Source: Streptomyces niphimycinicus
Lineage (GTDB): Bacteria; Actinomycetota; Actinomycetes; Streptomycetales; Streptomycetaceae
NCBI RefSeq assembly: GCF_018883605.1
Contig: NZ_JAHLEM010000229.1
Location: 1 to 33,328 of the forward strand
Direction: 5' to 3'
Length of the DNA stretch: 33,328 nt
Part shown: one piece after another, positions 1 to 7,361 of the stretch
Position numbering within the stretch: the first letter of the stretch is position 1
How the letters are laid out: each line of letters starts with the position of its first letter
Notes under the pieces: generated by a model
Databases searched by the model: none
The model's input: only the letters and a program-made list of their open reading frames with translations
What the model was told of the DNA's origin: nothing
Program-made: the position numbers and the translations under genes

Positions 1-22
1 GCGGCGCCGTGCCGTCGGTCGA

Positions 23-107
23 CTGCGGCGCCGCCGTGGCTGGTCCCACGCGGCGGAGCCGCATATCGACACAGCCGCGGCGGAGCCGCACATCGACACG
101 GCCCCGC
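23..107 (+). repeat. 85-bp dispersed repeat, copy 1
   Basis: This stretch aligns without gaps to the reverse complement of 19069-19153, with about 6-7 mismatches in 85 bases. Each copy contains two tandem units of about 28 bp built on the hairpin GCGGC-GGA-GCCGC followed by a conserved ATCGACAC-type tail (here at 49-76 and 77-104). The design is REP-like: intergenic, palindromic core, at gene ends. I recall similar elements as common in some Streptomyces genomes; the copy number genome-wide is not visible here. Confidence 0.85.
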
Positions 108-122
108 GCCCCTTCGGGGCGC
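106..122 (+). terminator. Small GC hairpin, possible terminator of an off-window gene
   Basis: GCGCCCC-TTC-GGGGCGC forms a perfect 7-bp stem with a 3-base loop directly after repeat copy 1. There is no T-run, which is common for actinobacterial hairpins. Which gene it would terminate lies outside the window. Confidence 0.35.
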
Positions 123-304
123 TGCCCGAACCGCATCGGACCTCCGCCGATCTGCCGAGAGCCGCCGGGGCTCGCGTCCCCGTCCCGTCCCGGACCGCAA
201 GGCCCACCCCCGCTCAAGGGCATTTCGCGCGTCGGGGACAATGGCCTGGGAGCGTTCGCCCCCGAGCGCCCGGACCAGGCGCAGTACAGCTACGAGGAGA
301 ATTC

Positions 305-559
305 ATGGCGGGTCACAACCACGGACACACCCCGGCCGCCTGGACCGGTGTCACCATCGCCTTCATCGGCTTCTGCGTCGCCGGCGCGTTCACCGTGGCG
401 GCCAACCCGCTCGGCTTCTGGGCGGGCATGGTGATCATCGTCCTCGGTGGTGTCGTCGGCGCGGCGATGCGCGCGGCCGGGCTGGGCCTGCCCAAGGAGC
501 AGCACTCGCTCCCGCAGCCGCAGCCCACGGCGCAGGCGCAGGCACAGACCCAGCAGTGA
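305..559 (+). CDS. HGxxPAAW family small membrane protein
   Basis: This 84-residue protein carries the family signature near its N-terminus: HGHTPAAW (residues 6-13). Two hydrophobic segments follow (about 14-34 and 38-58), with small glycine and alanine residues, and then a short hydrophilic tail rich in Q and A (about 65-84). It is probably an inner-membrane hairpin with both ends on the same side. The function is unknown; in Streptomyces genomes I know it as a conserved neighbour of the tryptophan genes. The ATG is preceded by GAGGAG at 293-298 with good spacing. A hairpin (564-586) just after the stop suggests it can be a single-gene transcript. The family call is confident; any link to tryptophan metabolism is inferred from position only. 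Confidence 0.85.
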   Translation: MAGHNHGHTPAAWTGVTIAFIGFCVAGAFTVAANPLGFWAGMVIIVLGGVVGAAMRAAGLGLPKEQHSLPQPQPTAQAQAQTQQ

Positions 560-563
560 GCCC

Positions 564-586
564 GGGCGCGGCCCGGGGCCGCGCCC
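564..586 (+). terminator. Hairpin after the HGxxPAAW gene
   Basis: GGGCGCGGC-CCGGG-GCCGCGCCC is a perfect 9-bp all-GC stem with a 5-base loop, starting five bases after the stop codon. There is no T-run. It is the likely 3' end of the transcript of the small membrane protein. Confidence 0.5.
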
Positions 587-610
587 GCCTCCACCGCGCC
601 CGCCTCCACC
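581..610. repeat. Perfect 15-bp tandem duplication
   Basis: The 15-mer GCGCCCGCCTCCACC occurs twice in a row (581-595 and 596-610), overlapping the right arm of the preceding hairpin. It is non-coding and of likely replication-slippage origin. Confidence 0.8.
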
Positions 611-691
611 GCGCTCGGCTCTGAGCCGTACGGAGGCCGGCGCACCGGCCCTGAGCCGCGCCTTCGAGGATCCCGGGGGAGACTTGGCGGT

Positions 692-1102
692 GTGAGCGAA
701 CCACCGTCGGCCGCCCCGGCCCCCGTGGCGCGGCGTCTCGCGGCACCTCTCGGAGTGCTCGCGGGCGTTCTCGCCGCGTTCGGCTACGTCGGCGCCGTGG
801 ACCCCGGGGAGCCGGGTCACTACCCGGTCTGTCCGCTGCTGCGGCTCACCGGGCTGTACTGTCCCGGCTGCGGCGGGCTGCGCGGCGCCCACGCCCTGGC
901 CCATGGCGAGCTGGCGGCCGCGCTGCGGGACAACGCCCTCGCCGTCGGCTGTTACGCGCTCTTCGCCGTCTGCTGGGTGATGTGGTGTGTGCGCGGACGC
1001 TTCCCTGAGGCGCGGCCTTGGCATGCGGGGGCGCTCGGCGTGGTGGCCCTGGTCTTCACAATCGTCCGGAATTTCCCGTTCGGGGGACTACTGACCCCGT
1101 GA
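692..1102 (+). CDS. DUF2752 family membrane protein
   Basis: This 136-residue protein has the DUF2752 layout. A membrane segment lies at about 17-36. A cysteine-rich loop follows, with CPLL at 47-50 and CPGCGGLRG at 57-65 (the CPxCGxTR-type core of the family). Two more hydrophobic segments lie at about 85-105 and 111-128. The cysteine pair could bind metal or form a disulfide, but the family has no established biochemical role. The GTG start has no strong Shine-Dalgarno. The gene lies between the HGxxPAAW gene and trpC, a conserved streptomycete arrangement. The gap to trpC is 160 bases, so trpC may have its own promoter. Confidence 0.85.
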   Translation: MSEPPSAAPAPVARRLAAPLGVLAGVLAAFGYVGAVDPGEPGHYPVCPLLRLTGLYCPGCGGLRGAHALAHGELAAALRDNALAVGCYALFAVCWVMWCVRGRFPEARPWHAGALGVVALVFTIVRNFPFGGLLTP

Positions 1103-1172
1103 CCGCTGTTGTGTATGTGCATGTGGGGGCCGCCCGCGTCAACCGGATGCGAGACCTCGGCGTCCCGGCGGC

Positions 1173-1207
1173 TACCATCGCAGTGCCAGGTGAGGCGGCT
1201 TGCCGCC
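1173..1207 (+). promoter_or_regulatory. Candidate trpC promoter/leader region
   Basis: TACCAT at 1173-1178 resembles a HrdB-type -10 box (TAnnnT) but has no good -35 at the right distance. A small hairpin GGCGG-CTTG-CCGCC follows at 1194-1207. I looked for a leader peptide with consecutive Trp codons and found none, so classic attenuation is not supported here. Confidence 0.25.
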
Positions 1208-1262
1208 GTACCCGGCGGATTCAAAGCCAGCTTCATCCCCGTCACGGAAGGGGGCCCGCTCG

Positions 1263-2072
1263 ATGAGTGTGCTCGACGAGATCATCGACGGAGTCCGTGC
1301 CGACCTCACGGAGCGGCAGGCGCGCGTCACCCTCGACGAGCTCAAGGAGCGGGCGGCCAAGGCCCGGCCGGCGAAGGACGGCGTCGCGGCGCTCAAGGGC
1401 GACAGCGTCAATGTGATCTGCGAGGTCAAGCGGTCCAGCCCGTCCAAGGGCGCGCTCGCCGCGATCGCCGACCCCGCGGGGCTCGCCGCCGACTACGAGG
1501 CGGGCGGCGCGTCCGTCATCAGCGTGCTGACCGAGCAGCGCCGCTTCGGCGGTTCGCTGGCCGACCTGGAAGCCGTAAGGGCGAAGGTCGACATTCCGGT
1601 GCTCCGTAAGGACTTCATCGTCACCTCGTACCAGCTCTGGGAGGCGCGGGCGTACGGCGCCGACGTCATCCTGCTGATCGTCTCCGCGCTGGAGCAGGAG
1701 GCGCTGGTCTCGCTCGTCGAGCGTGCCGTGTCCATCGGGCTGACGCCGCTGGTCGAGGTGCACGACGAGGAGGAGGTCGTCCGGGCGGTCGACGCCGGAG
1801 CCCGGGTGATCGGCGTCAACGCGCGCGACCTCAAGACCCTCCAGGTGGACCGCACGACCTTCGCACGCGTCGCCCCGGAGATCCCGGACCACATCGTCAA
1901 GATCGCGGAGTCGGGTGTGCGCGGTCCGCACGACCTGATCGCCTACGCGAACGACGGCGCGGACGCGGTGCTGGTCGGCGAGTCCCTGGTGACCGGGCGC
2001 GACCCCAAGGCCGCGGTGGCCGATCTGGTGGCGGCGGGCGCCCACCCGGCGCTGCGCCACGGCCGGGACTGA
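1263..2072 (+). CDS. trpC: Indole-3-glycerol-phosphate synthase TrpC
   Basis: This 269-residue cytoplasmic enzyme closes the indole ring: CdRP is converted to indole-3-glycerol phosphate, CO2 and water. It is a (beta/alpha)8 barrel of normal length. Visible family motifs are EVKRSSPSKG (residues 54-63, holding the catalytic Lys and phosphate-contact Ser), LRKDF after strand 4, GVNARDLKT and the ESGV phosphate loop near the end. The ATG at 1263 is chosen because GGAAGGG lies just upstream at 1246-1252 and the protein then starts with the usual streptomycete SVLDEIIDGVR. It is the first gene of a trpC-trpM-trpB-trpA cluster. Its product feeds TrpA directly. Confidence 0.97.
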   Translation: MSVLDEIIDGVRADLTERQARVTLDELKERAAKARPAKDGVAALKGDSVNVICEVKRSSPSKGALAAIADPAGLAADYEAGGASVISVLTEQRRFGGSLADLEAVRAKVDIPVLRKDFIVTSYQLWEARAYGADVILLIVSALEQEALVSLVERAVSIGLTPLVEVHDEEEVVRAVDAGARVIGVNARDLKTLQVDRTTFARVAPEIPDHIVKIAESGVRGPHDLIAYANDGADAVLVGESLVTGRDPKAAVADLVAAGAHPALRHGRD

Positions 2073-2092
2073 GCGGACGGGACCGGCGGACC

Positions 2093-2245
2093 ATGGAGAC
2101 GTACGCGCGCCTGGCCCGGGGCTGTCGGCCCCGGGGCTGCCGCGCGCCCGCGAGGCGGGTGCGGGGGCGGCGCGTGCGCTACCACATCGGATGCGAGCCG
2201 GGGCAGATCAACGGGCGGCGATGGCGTCGGACGGCAACGCGCTGA
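2093..2245 (+). CDS. trpM: TrpM, small modulator of tryptophan biosynthesis
   Basis: This 50-residue, strongly basic protein is read from ATG 2093 to TGA 2243-2245, 20 bases after the trpC stop. It begins METYARLARGCRP, continues with RGCRAPARR and VRGRRVRYHIG, and ends EPGQINGRRW plus a short basic tail. The Cys/Arg-rich core and the position between trpC and trpB match the small gene of S. coelicolor called trpX/trpM (trpCXBA), described as modulating tryptophan synthesis and differentiation. Mechanism is unknown to me; the Arg content would allow nucleic acid or enzyme contacts. The Shine-Dalgarno is weak (GGCGG), so translation may be coupled to trpC. The gene is easily missed because of its size. 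Confidence 0.8.
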   Translation: METYARLARGCRPRGCRAPARRVRGRRVRYHIGCEPGQINGRRWRRTATR

Positions 2246-2271
2246 CAGTGCGCTGCGGGCCGTAACCGTGG

Positions 2272-2298
2272 GCCGGGCCCGGGGGATTTCCGCCCGGC
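2272..2298 (+). promoter_or_regulatory. Inverted repeat between trpM and trpB
   Basis: GCCGGGC (2272-2278) and GCCCGGC (2292-2298) are perfect complements separated by 13 bases, in the 118-base gap before trpB. It could be a weak attenuator or an RNA-processing hairpin; nothing more can be said from sequence. Confidence 0.25.
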
Positions 2299-2363
2299 GG
2301 GCCATGGCTTTTCCACCCATCACATCCGTTGCGGGGCGCTGCCCCGATCGAGGAGTACCACCC

Positions 2364-3611
2364 ATGTCCTCTGATTTCTTCATTCCCGACCCGGAGGGTC
2401 GAGTGCCCAGCGCCGAGGGCTATTTCGGCGCCTTCGGCGGCAAGTTCATCCCCGAGGCGCTCGTCGCCGCCGTCGACGAGGTCGCGGCCGAGTACGAGAA
2501 GGCCAAGACGGACCCCGCCTTCGCGGCCGAACTCGAGGATCTGCTGGTCAACTACACCGGCCGGCCCAGTGCGCTGACCGAGGTGCGGCGGTTCGCCGAG
2601 CACGCCGGGGGTGCCCGGATCTTCCTCAAGCGGGAGGATCTCAACCACACCGGCTCCCACAAGATCAACAATGTGCTGGGGCAGGCCCTGCTCACCAAGC
2701 GCATGGGCAAGTCCCGGGTCATCGCCGAGACCGGCGCCGGTCAGCACGGGGTGGCCACGGCCACCGCGTGTGCGCTGTTCGGGCTCGAATGCACCATCTA
2801 CATGGGCGAGGTCGACACCCAGCGGCAGGCGCTCAATGTGGCGCGGATGCGGATGCTGGGCGCCGAGGTCATCTCCGTGACGTCCGGCAGCCGCACCCTC
2901 AAGGACGCCATCAACGAGGCGTTCCGGGACTGGGTCGCCAATGTGGACCGCACCCACTACCTCTTCGGCACGGTGGCCGGCCCGCACCCCTTCCCGGCGC
3001 TGGTGCGAGACTTCCACCGGGTGATCGGTGTGGAGGCGCGGCGGCAGATCCTGGAGCGGACCGGGCGGCTGCCGGACGCGGTCGCGGCCTGCGTGGGCGG
3101 TGGATCCAACGCGATCGGGCTGTTCCACGCCTTCCTGCCGGACGAGGGCGTACGCGTCGTCGGCTTCGAGCCCGCCGGGCACGGTGTGGAGACCGGGGAG
3201 CACGCGGCCACGCTGAGCCAGGGCGAGCCCGGGATCCTGCACGGTTCCCGGTCGTTCGTGCTCCAGGACGAGGACGGCCAGATCACCGAGCCGTACTCGA
3301 TCTCGGCCGGTCTGGACTACCCCGGCGTCGGGCCGGAGCACGCCTATCTGAAGGAGATCGGCCGCGCCGAGTACCGGGCGGTCACCGACGACGAGGCGAT
3401 GCGGGCGCTGCGGCTGCTCTCGGAGACCGAGGGCATCATCCCGGCGATCGAGAGCGCCCACGCGCTGGCGGGCGCCCTGGACCTCGGCCGTGAGCTGGGG
3501 AGCGACGGCCTGGTGCTGGTCAACCTCTCCGGGCGCGGCGACAAGGACATGGACACGGCGGCTCGGTACTTCGGGCTCTACGACCAGCAGAGCGACCAGG
3601 GAGCGAAGTGA
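2364..3611 (+). CDS. trpB: Tryptophan synthase beta subunit TrpB
   Basis: This 415-residue PLP enzyme joins indole, channelled from TrpA, to serine to give tryptophan. The Schiff-base lysine is in HTGSHKINN (Lys100), preceded by LKREDLNHT. GQHGVATAT follows, and the PLP-phosphate loop GGGSNAIG comes later. The C-terminus has the expected GRGDKD. The ATG at 2364 is preceded by CGAGGAG at 2348-2354 and gives the usual SSDFFIPDPEGRVP start; an upstream in-frame start would add 32 unlikely residues. Its stop overlaps the trpA start (TGATG), so the two subunits are translationally coupled, as expected for an alpha2-beta2 complex. Confidence 0.98.
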   Translation: MSSDFFIPDPEGRVPSAEGYFGAFGGKFIPEALVAAVDEVAAEYEKAKTDPAFAAELEDLLVNYTGRPSALTEVRRFAEHAGGARIFLKREDLNHTGSHKINNVLGQALLTKRMGKSRVIAETGAGQHGVATATACALFGLECTIYMGEVDTQRQALNVARMRMLGAEVISVTSGSRTLKDAINEAFRDWVANVDRTHYLFGTVAGPHPFPALVRDFHRVIGVEARRQILERTGRLPDAVAACVGGGSNAIGLFHAFLPDEGVRVVGFEPAGHGVETGEHAATLSQGEPGILHGSRSFVLQDEDGQITEPYSISAGLDYPGVGPEHAYLKEIGRAEYRAVTDDEAMRALRLLSETEGIIPAIESAHALAGALDLGRELGSDGLVLVNLSGRGDKDMDTAARYFGLYDQQSDQGAK

Positions 3612-4429
3612 TGGCCGGGAATCTGGAGCTGCTGGGATCCGTGCTGGCGGGCGCCAAGGACGAGGGGCGCGCCGCGCTCGTCGGCTATCTGCCCGCCGGT
3701 TTCCCCTCCGTCGACGGCGGGGTGGACGCGATGACCGCCATGATCGAGGGCGGCTGCGACATCATCGAGGTCGGGCTGCCGCACAGTGATCCGGTGCTCG
3801 ACGGGCCGGTGATCCAGACCGCCGACGACATCGCGCTGCGCGGCGGGGTCAAGATCCGCGATGTGATCAGCACGGTGGGGGAGGTGCATGCCCGCACGGG
3901 TGCCCCGATCCTGTGCATGACGTACTGGAACCCGGTGGACCGGTACGGCGTCGAGCGGTTCGCCGCCGATCTCGCCGAGGTGGGCGGCGCGGGCTGCATC
4001 CTGCCCGATCTGCCGGTCCAGGAGTCGGAGGTCTGGCGGAAGGCCGCCGAGCAGCACGGTCTGGCGACCGTGTTCGTGGTCGCGCCCAGCAGCCGTGATG
4101 AGCGGCTGGCGAAGATCACGGCGGCGGGCAGCGGTTTCGTCTACGCGGCGTCCCTGATGGGCGTCACCGGAACGAGGGAATCGGTGGGCCAGGAGGCGCG
4201 CGAGCTGGTGGCGCGCACCCGCGGCACCACCACGCTTCCGGTCTGCGTCGGGCTCGGCGTCTCCAACGCCACCCAGGCGGCCGAGGTCGCGGCGTTCGCC
4301 GACGGGGTCATCGTGGGCTCGGCCTTCGTCAAGCGGCTGCTGGACGCCGAGGGCGACACCGAGGCCGGTCTCGCGGGGCTGCGCGAACTCGCGGGTGAGC
4401 TGGCGGAAGGCGTGCGCGCCCCCCGTTAG
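3611..4429 (+). CDS. trpA: Tryptophan synthase alpha subunit TrpA
   Basis: This 272-residue barrel protein cleaves indole-3-glycerol phosphate to indole and glyceraldehyde-3-phosphate and passes indole to TrpB. The catalytic pair is visible: Glu53 in IIEVGLPHSDP and Asp64 in PVLDGPVIQ, with the standard 11-residue spacing. The C-terminal phosphate loops GLGVSN and GVIVGSAFVK are intact. The ATG at 3611 overlaps the trpB stop by one base and sits a suitable distance after AGGGAG (3598-3603). A GTG three bases earlier is the alternative start. A strong hairpin at 4510-4549 follows and probably ends the trp transcript. Confidence 0.98.
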   Translation: MAGNLELLGSVLAGAKDEGRAALVGYLPAGFPSVDGGVDAMTAMIEGGCDIIEVGLPHSDPVLDGPVIQTADDIALRGGVKIRDVISTVGEVHARTGAPILCMTYWNPVDRYGVERFAADLAEVGGAGCILPDLPVQESEVWRKAAEQHGLATVFVVAPSSRDERLAKITAAGSGFVYAASLMGVTGTRESVGQEARELVARTRGTTTLPVCVGLGVSNATQAAEVAAFADGVIVGSAFVKRLLDAEGDTEAGLAGLRELAGELAEGVRAPR

Positions 4430-4509
4430 CCGCCTCGTCCGTCAGCGGCGCCGCCGGTCGGACGCCGCCAGGCGGCTCGCCCGTTGGAGGGTCGCTCGTT
4501 AGAGGGAAG

Positions 4510-4549
4510 AACGGGGCGGAGGAGCCCAGCGGTGCTCCTCCGCCTCGTT
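4510..4549 (+). terminator. Strong hairpin after trpA
   Basis: A 16-bp stem (one G-T pair) with an 8-base loop: AACGGGGCGGAGGAGC (4510-4525) pairs with GCTCCTCCGCCTCGTT (4534-4549). There is no T-run. It begins 80 bases after the trpA stop and ends only 9 bases before the proposed GTG of the next gene, so it could instead act within that gene's leader. Confidence 0.65.
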
Positions 4550-4558
4550 GGCGAGGGC

Positions 4559-5386
4559 GTGAGTCAGAGAAACCGTGAGGGAAAGCGCGGCGCCCGAGAG
4601 CGCCTGCGGGAACAGCGCGAGCGGGAGCGGTCGCGCGCGAAGCGGAAGCGGACGCTGGGCGTCCTGGGGGCCGTGGTGGCCGTCCTCGCCGGGGCCGTGG
4701 GGGTGGGCATGGTCGCGTCCAGGACCGAAGACGACTCGGGCAAGTCGGGCAGCTCCGTGGTGCCACCGCGCGGAGCGATCGGCAAGGGGCACCTGGTGAT
4801 CCCCTCGGGGATGGCGGAGAAGGCGGGGCGGGGCGGGCAGGCGGACCAGGCCGGGAAGCCGGCCCCGGTGACCCTGACGGTGTACGAGGACTTCCGCTGT
4901 CCCGGGTGCAAGCAGTTCGAGGACGTCTTCCGCAAGACCGTCCACGAGCTCCAGGACGAGGGCCGGATGAAGGTCGAGTACCACCTGGTGACGATCATCG
5001 ACGGAAACCTCGGCGGCACCGGTTCGGTCCGCGCGGCGAACGCGGCGGCCTGCGCCCAGGACCAGGACGCCGGGAAGTTCCGGGCCTACCACGATGTGCT
5101 CTACCGCCATCAGCCCGCGGAGACCCGGGACAGCTATGCGAAGAACGCCCGGCTGATCAAGCTCGCGGACCAGGTCCCCGGGCTGGTCACCGCCGCCTTC
5201 CGGAAGTGCGTCGAGGAGGGCCGGCACGACGCCTGGGTGCGTAAGTCGGGCGATGTCTTCGCGCACTCCGGCTACGCGTCCACGCCGACGGTGCTGCTGG
5301 GCGGGAAGTCCGTGTACGGCGACCCGGACAAGCCGCTGAGCCCCAACAAGCTCAAGCGCATGGTTCTCGCGGCGGCCCGGGACTGA
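4559..5386 (+). CDS. Membrane-anchored DsbA-like thioredoxin-domain protein
   Basis: This protein of about 275 residues has three parts. The N-terminal tail is very basic (about 1-32, Arg/Lys/Glu-rich). One membrane segment follows (about 33-52). The extracytoplasmic DsbA/thioredoxin_4 domain has the active-site motif CPGC in DFRCPGCKQFE (around residue 117) and a late STPTVLLGG with the conserved cis-proline. It probably forms or reshuffles disulfides in exported proteins. The GTG at 4559 starts SQRNREGKRGARER, typical of streptomycete homologues. The RBS is poor, and the trpA hairpin lies just upstream, so the start carries some doubt. The next gene, lgt, also acts at the membrane on exported proteins. 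Confidence 0.85.
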   Translation: MSQRNREGKRGARERLREQRERERSRAKRKRTLGVLGAVVAVLAGAVGVGMVASRTEDDSGKSGSSVVPPRGAIGKGHLVIPSGMAEKAGRGGQADQAGKPAPVTLTVYEDFRCPGCKQFEDVFRKTVHELQDEGRMKVEYHLVTIIDGNLGGTGSVRAANAAACAQDQDAGKFRAYHDVLYRHQPAETRDSYAKNARLIKLADQVPGLVTAAFRKCVEEGRHDAWVRKSGDVFAHSGYASTPTVLLGGKSVYGDPDKPLSPNKLKRMVLAAARD

Positions 5387-5415
5387 TCCTTGTTACGCAG
5401 CCGTTGCCGGGTGGG

Positions 5416-5446
5416 TTGTCGCATCTCCCGCCCGGCACGGTAGCGT
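5416..5446 (+). promoter_or_regulatory. Candidate lgt promoter
   Basis: TTGTCG (5416-5421) and TAGCGT (5441-5446) are separated by 19 bases. TAGCGT is close to the HrdB -10 consensus. The -10 ends only 10 bases before the lgt ATG at 5457, so the message would be leaderless or nearly so, which fits the absence of a Shine-Dalgarno. Confidence 0.45.
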
Positions 5447-5456
5447 CGGTCCTGTC

Positions 5457-6422
5457 ATGGACCTCCTCGCTTACATTCCCAGCCCGTCGTCCGGCGTGAT
5501 CTATCTCGGCCCGGTCCCGCTGCGCGGCTATGCCTTCTGCATCATCATCGGCGTCTTCGTCGCGGTCTGGCTCGGCGGGCGGCGCTGGGTCGCCCGGGGC
5601 GGCCGCGTCGGCACCGTCGCCGACATCGCCGTCTGGGCGGTGCCCTTCGGCCTGGTCGGAGGCCGCCTCTACCACGTCATCACCGATTACGAGCTGTACT
5701 TCACCGACGGCCGTGACTGGGTGGACGCGTTCAAGATCTGGCAGGGCGGCCTCGGGATCTGGGGGGCCATCGCGCTGGGCGCCCTGGGTGCCTGGATCGG
5801 CTGCCGCCGCCGGGGCATCCCGCTCCCGGCCTACGCGGACGCCATCGCGCCCGGGATCGCCTTCGCCCAGGCGATCGGCCGCTGGGGCAACTGGTTCAAC
5901 CAGGAGCTGTACGGCAAGGAGACCACCCTGCCGTGGGCGCTGAAGATCGACGGCGACGCCGACGCGGGCCGGGTGGCCGGCACGTACCACCCGACCTTCC
6001 TGTACGAGTCGCTGTGGTGCATCGGCGTGGCCCTGCTGGTGATCTGGGCGGACCGTCGCTTCAAGCTGGGGCATGGCCGTGCGTTTGCCCTCTACGTCGC
6101 GGCGTACACCGTGGGCCGCTTCTGGATCGAGTACCTCCGGGTGGACGACGCCCACCATGTGCTCGGGCTGCGGCTCAACAACTGGACGTCCGTCGTGGTC
6201 TTCCTGGCCGCGGTGGCCTATCTGGTGATCTCCGCGAAGAAGTCCCCCGGTCGCGAGGAGGTCGTCGAGCCCGCCGCGGCCGAGGACGGCGCGGACGCGA
6301 GCGGCGACGGACCGGCCCCGGCCGCCAAGACCGAGGCGGGCGACGCCGCTGCGGCCGGGACCGGCGGGGCGGACGAAGCCGGTGCGGTGGCCGCCGAGGC
6401 GGAGCCCTCCAAGAAACCCTGA
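5457..6422 (+). CDS. lgt: Prolipoprotein diacylglyceryl transferase Lgt
   Basis: This 321-residue polytopic membrane enzyme moves a diacylglyceryl group from phosphatidylglycerol to the lipobox Cys of prolipoproteins. Family marks are the early conserved LRGYAF stretch, the GRLYHV motif, the Lgt signature GRWGNWFNQELYG (about 141-153), HPTFLYESLW and the late GRFWIEYLR. Seven hydrophobic segments end near residue 261. The last 60 residues form a hydrophilic Ala/Glu/Asp/Gly-rich tail ending PSKKP, beyond the catalytic core; such tails are usual in streptomycete Lgt and vary in length. No Shine-Dalgarno is visible, consistent with the promoter abutting the ATG. A T-tailed hairpin follows the stop. 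Confidence 0.97.
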   Translation: MDLLAYIPSPSSGVIYLGPVPLRGYAFCIIIGVFVAVWLGGRRWVARGGRVGTVADIAVWAVPFGLVGGRLYHVITDYELYFTDGRDWVDAFKIWQGGLGIWGAIALGALGAWIGCRRRGIPLPAYADAIAPGIAFAQAIGRWGNWFNQELYGKETTLPWALKIDGDADAGRVAGTYHPTFLYESLWCIGVALLVIWADRRFKLGHGRAFALYVAAYTVGRFWIEYLRVDDAHHVLGLRLNNWTSVVVFLAAVAYLVISAKKSPGREEVVEPAAAEDGADASGDGPAPAAKTEAGDAAAAGTGGADEAGAVAAEAEPSKKP

Positions 6423-6466
6423 CGCGCGCCGCGTCGCGTTCAATGAGACGTTAGGACGTCCCATAG

Positions 6467-6506
6467 GCCGCCGGACCCCTCGGGATTCGGCGGCTTCTTT
6501 ACGTTT
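6467..6506 (+). terminator. Rho-independent terminator after lgt
   Basis: GCCGCCG (6467-6473) pairs with CGGCGGC (6488-6494), with an inner CCC/GGG pair. The T-rich run TTCTTTACGTTT follows. It is the most canonical terminator in the window. Confidence 0.75.
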
Positions 6507-6629
6507 CCGCAGGTCAGCGAGGTAAGTTCGGCCTTCCTTGCTGGCGGAGCGGGGTAATTCGTGCGTACCTTCGAACCGTTGGGGTGGGGCCGCATCGCCG
6601 CACCCTTCTCGAAGGGAGCACATCTTCAT

Positions 6630-7361
6630 ATGTCCGTCATCGATACCGCCGAGCCCCCGCACATCGCCCACCGCGACAACCACACCCACCGTGATGTGAC
6701 CGGCGGCTGGCTGCGCCCCGCCGTCTTCGGAGCCATGGACGGACTGGTCTCCAACCTCGCGCTGATGACCGGCGTGGCCGGCGGCGCGGTGGACCGGCAG
6801 ACCATCGTGATCACCGGTCTGGCGGGGCTGGCGGCCGGCGCCTTCTCCATGGCCGCCGGGGAGTACACCTCCGTCGCCTCCCAGCGTGAGCTGGTCGAGG
6901 CCGAGCTGGAGGTGGAGCGGGGCGAGCTGCGCAAGCACCCGGTGGACGAGCTGGAGGAGCTGGCGGCGCTCTATGTGTCGCGCGGGGTGGAGCCGGCGCT
7001 GGCCCGTGAGGTGGCCGAGCAGCTCTCCCGCGACCCCGAGCAGGCGCTGGAGATACACGCCCGCGAGGAGCTGGGCGTGGACCCGGACGATCTGCCCTCA
7101 CCGCTGGTCGCGGCGGTGTCCTCGTTCGGCTCCTTCGCACTGGGCGCGCTGCTGCCGGTGCTGCCGTATCTGCTGGGCGCCTCGGCGCTGTGGCCGGCCG
7201 TGGTGCTGGCGCTGATCGGGCTGTTCGGCTGCGGTGCGGCGGTGGCGCGGGTGACCGCCCGTTCCTGGTGGTACAGCGGGCTGCGGCAGCTCGCGCTGGG
7301 CGGCGCGGCAGCGGGTGTGACCTATGCCCTGGGCGCTTTGTTCGGAACGGCCGTAGGATGA
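6630..7361 (+). CDS. VIT1/CCC1 family transporter
   Basis: This 243-residue membrane protein has the layout of the vacuolar iron transporter family. An N-terminal His-rich segment (HIAHRDNHTH) is followed by two membrane helices containing GAMDGLVSNLALMTGV and LAAGAFSMAAGEYTSVASQ. A cytoplasmic Glu-rich stretch (about residues 72-140), which binds metal in family members, comes next. Three C-terminal membrane helices complete it. Known relatives move Fe2+ or Mn2+ out of the cytosol; the substrate here is inferred. The ATG at 6630 has AGGGAG at 6613-6618; a GTG 69 bases upstream lacks family similarity. No clear iron box is present upstream. It is flanked by its own intergenic regions, so it is probably monocistronic. 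Confidence 0.88.
   Translation: MSVIDTAEPPHIAHRDNHTHRDVTGGWLRPAVFGAMDGLVSNLALMTGVAGGAVDRQTIVITGLAGLAAGAFSMAAGEYTSVASQRELVEAELEVERGELRKHPVDELEELAALYVSRGVEPALAREVAEQLSRDPEQALEIHAREELGVDPDDLPSPLVAAVSSFGSFALGALLPVLPYLLGASALWPAVVLALIGLFGCGAAVARVTARSWWYSGLRQLALGGAAAGVTYALGALFGTAVG

Larger units (their letters stand above)
1..304. other. Gene-poor left edge before the HGxxPAAW gene
   Basis: No open frame here looks like a real protein; the GC-rich frames are open by composition only. The stretch holds copy 1 of the 85-bp dispersed repeat, then a small hairpin (GCGCCCC-TTC-GGGGCGC, 106-122) that could end a gene lying off the left edge. A good Shine-Dalgarno GAGGAG stands at 293-298, before the ATG at 305. 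A promoter for the 305 gene must lie in roughly 180-290, but I see no convincing -35/-10 pair. Confidence 0.6.

Noticed and set aside
1103..1262. Tryptophan attenuator leader upstream of trpC
   Set aside because: No short frame with neighbouring Trp codons and no alternative hairpin pair was found.
6520..6539. Iron box (DtxR/IdeR/DmdR) upstream of the VIT1/CCC1 gene
   Set aside because: AGGTAAG-n6-CTTCCTT has an imperfect second arm and a six-base centre, whereas the known box has a one-base centre.
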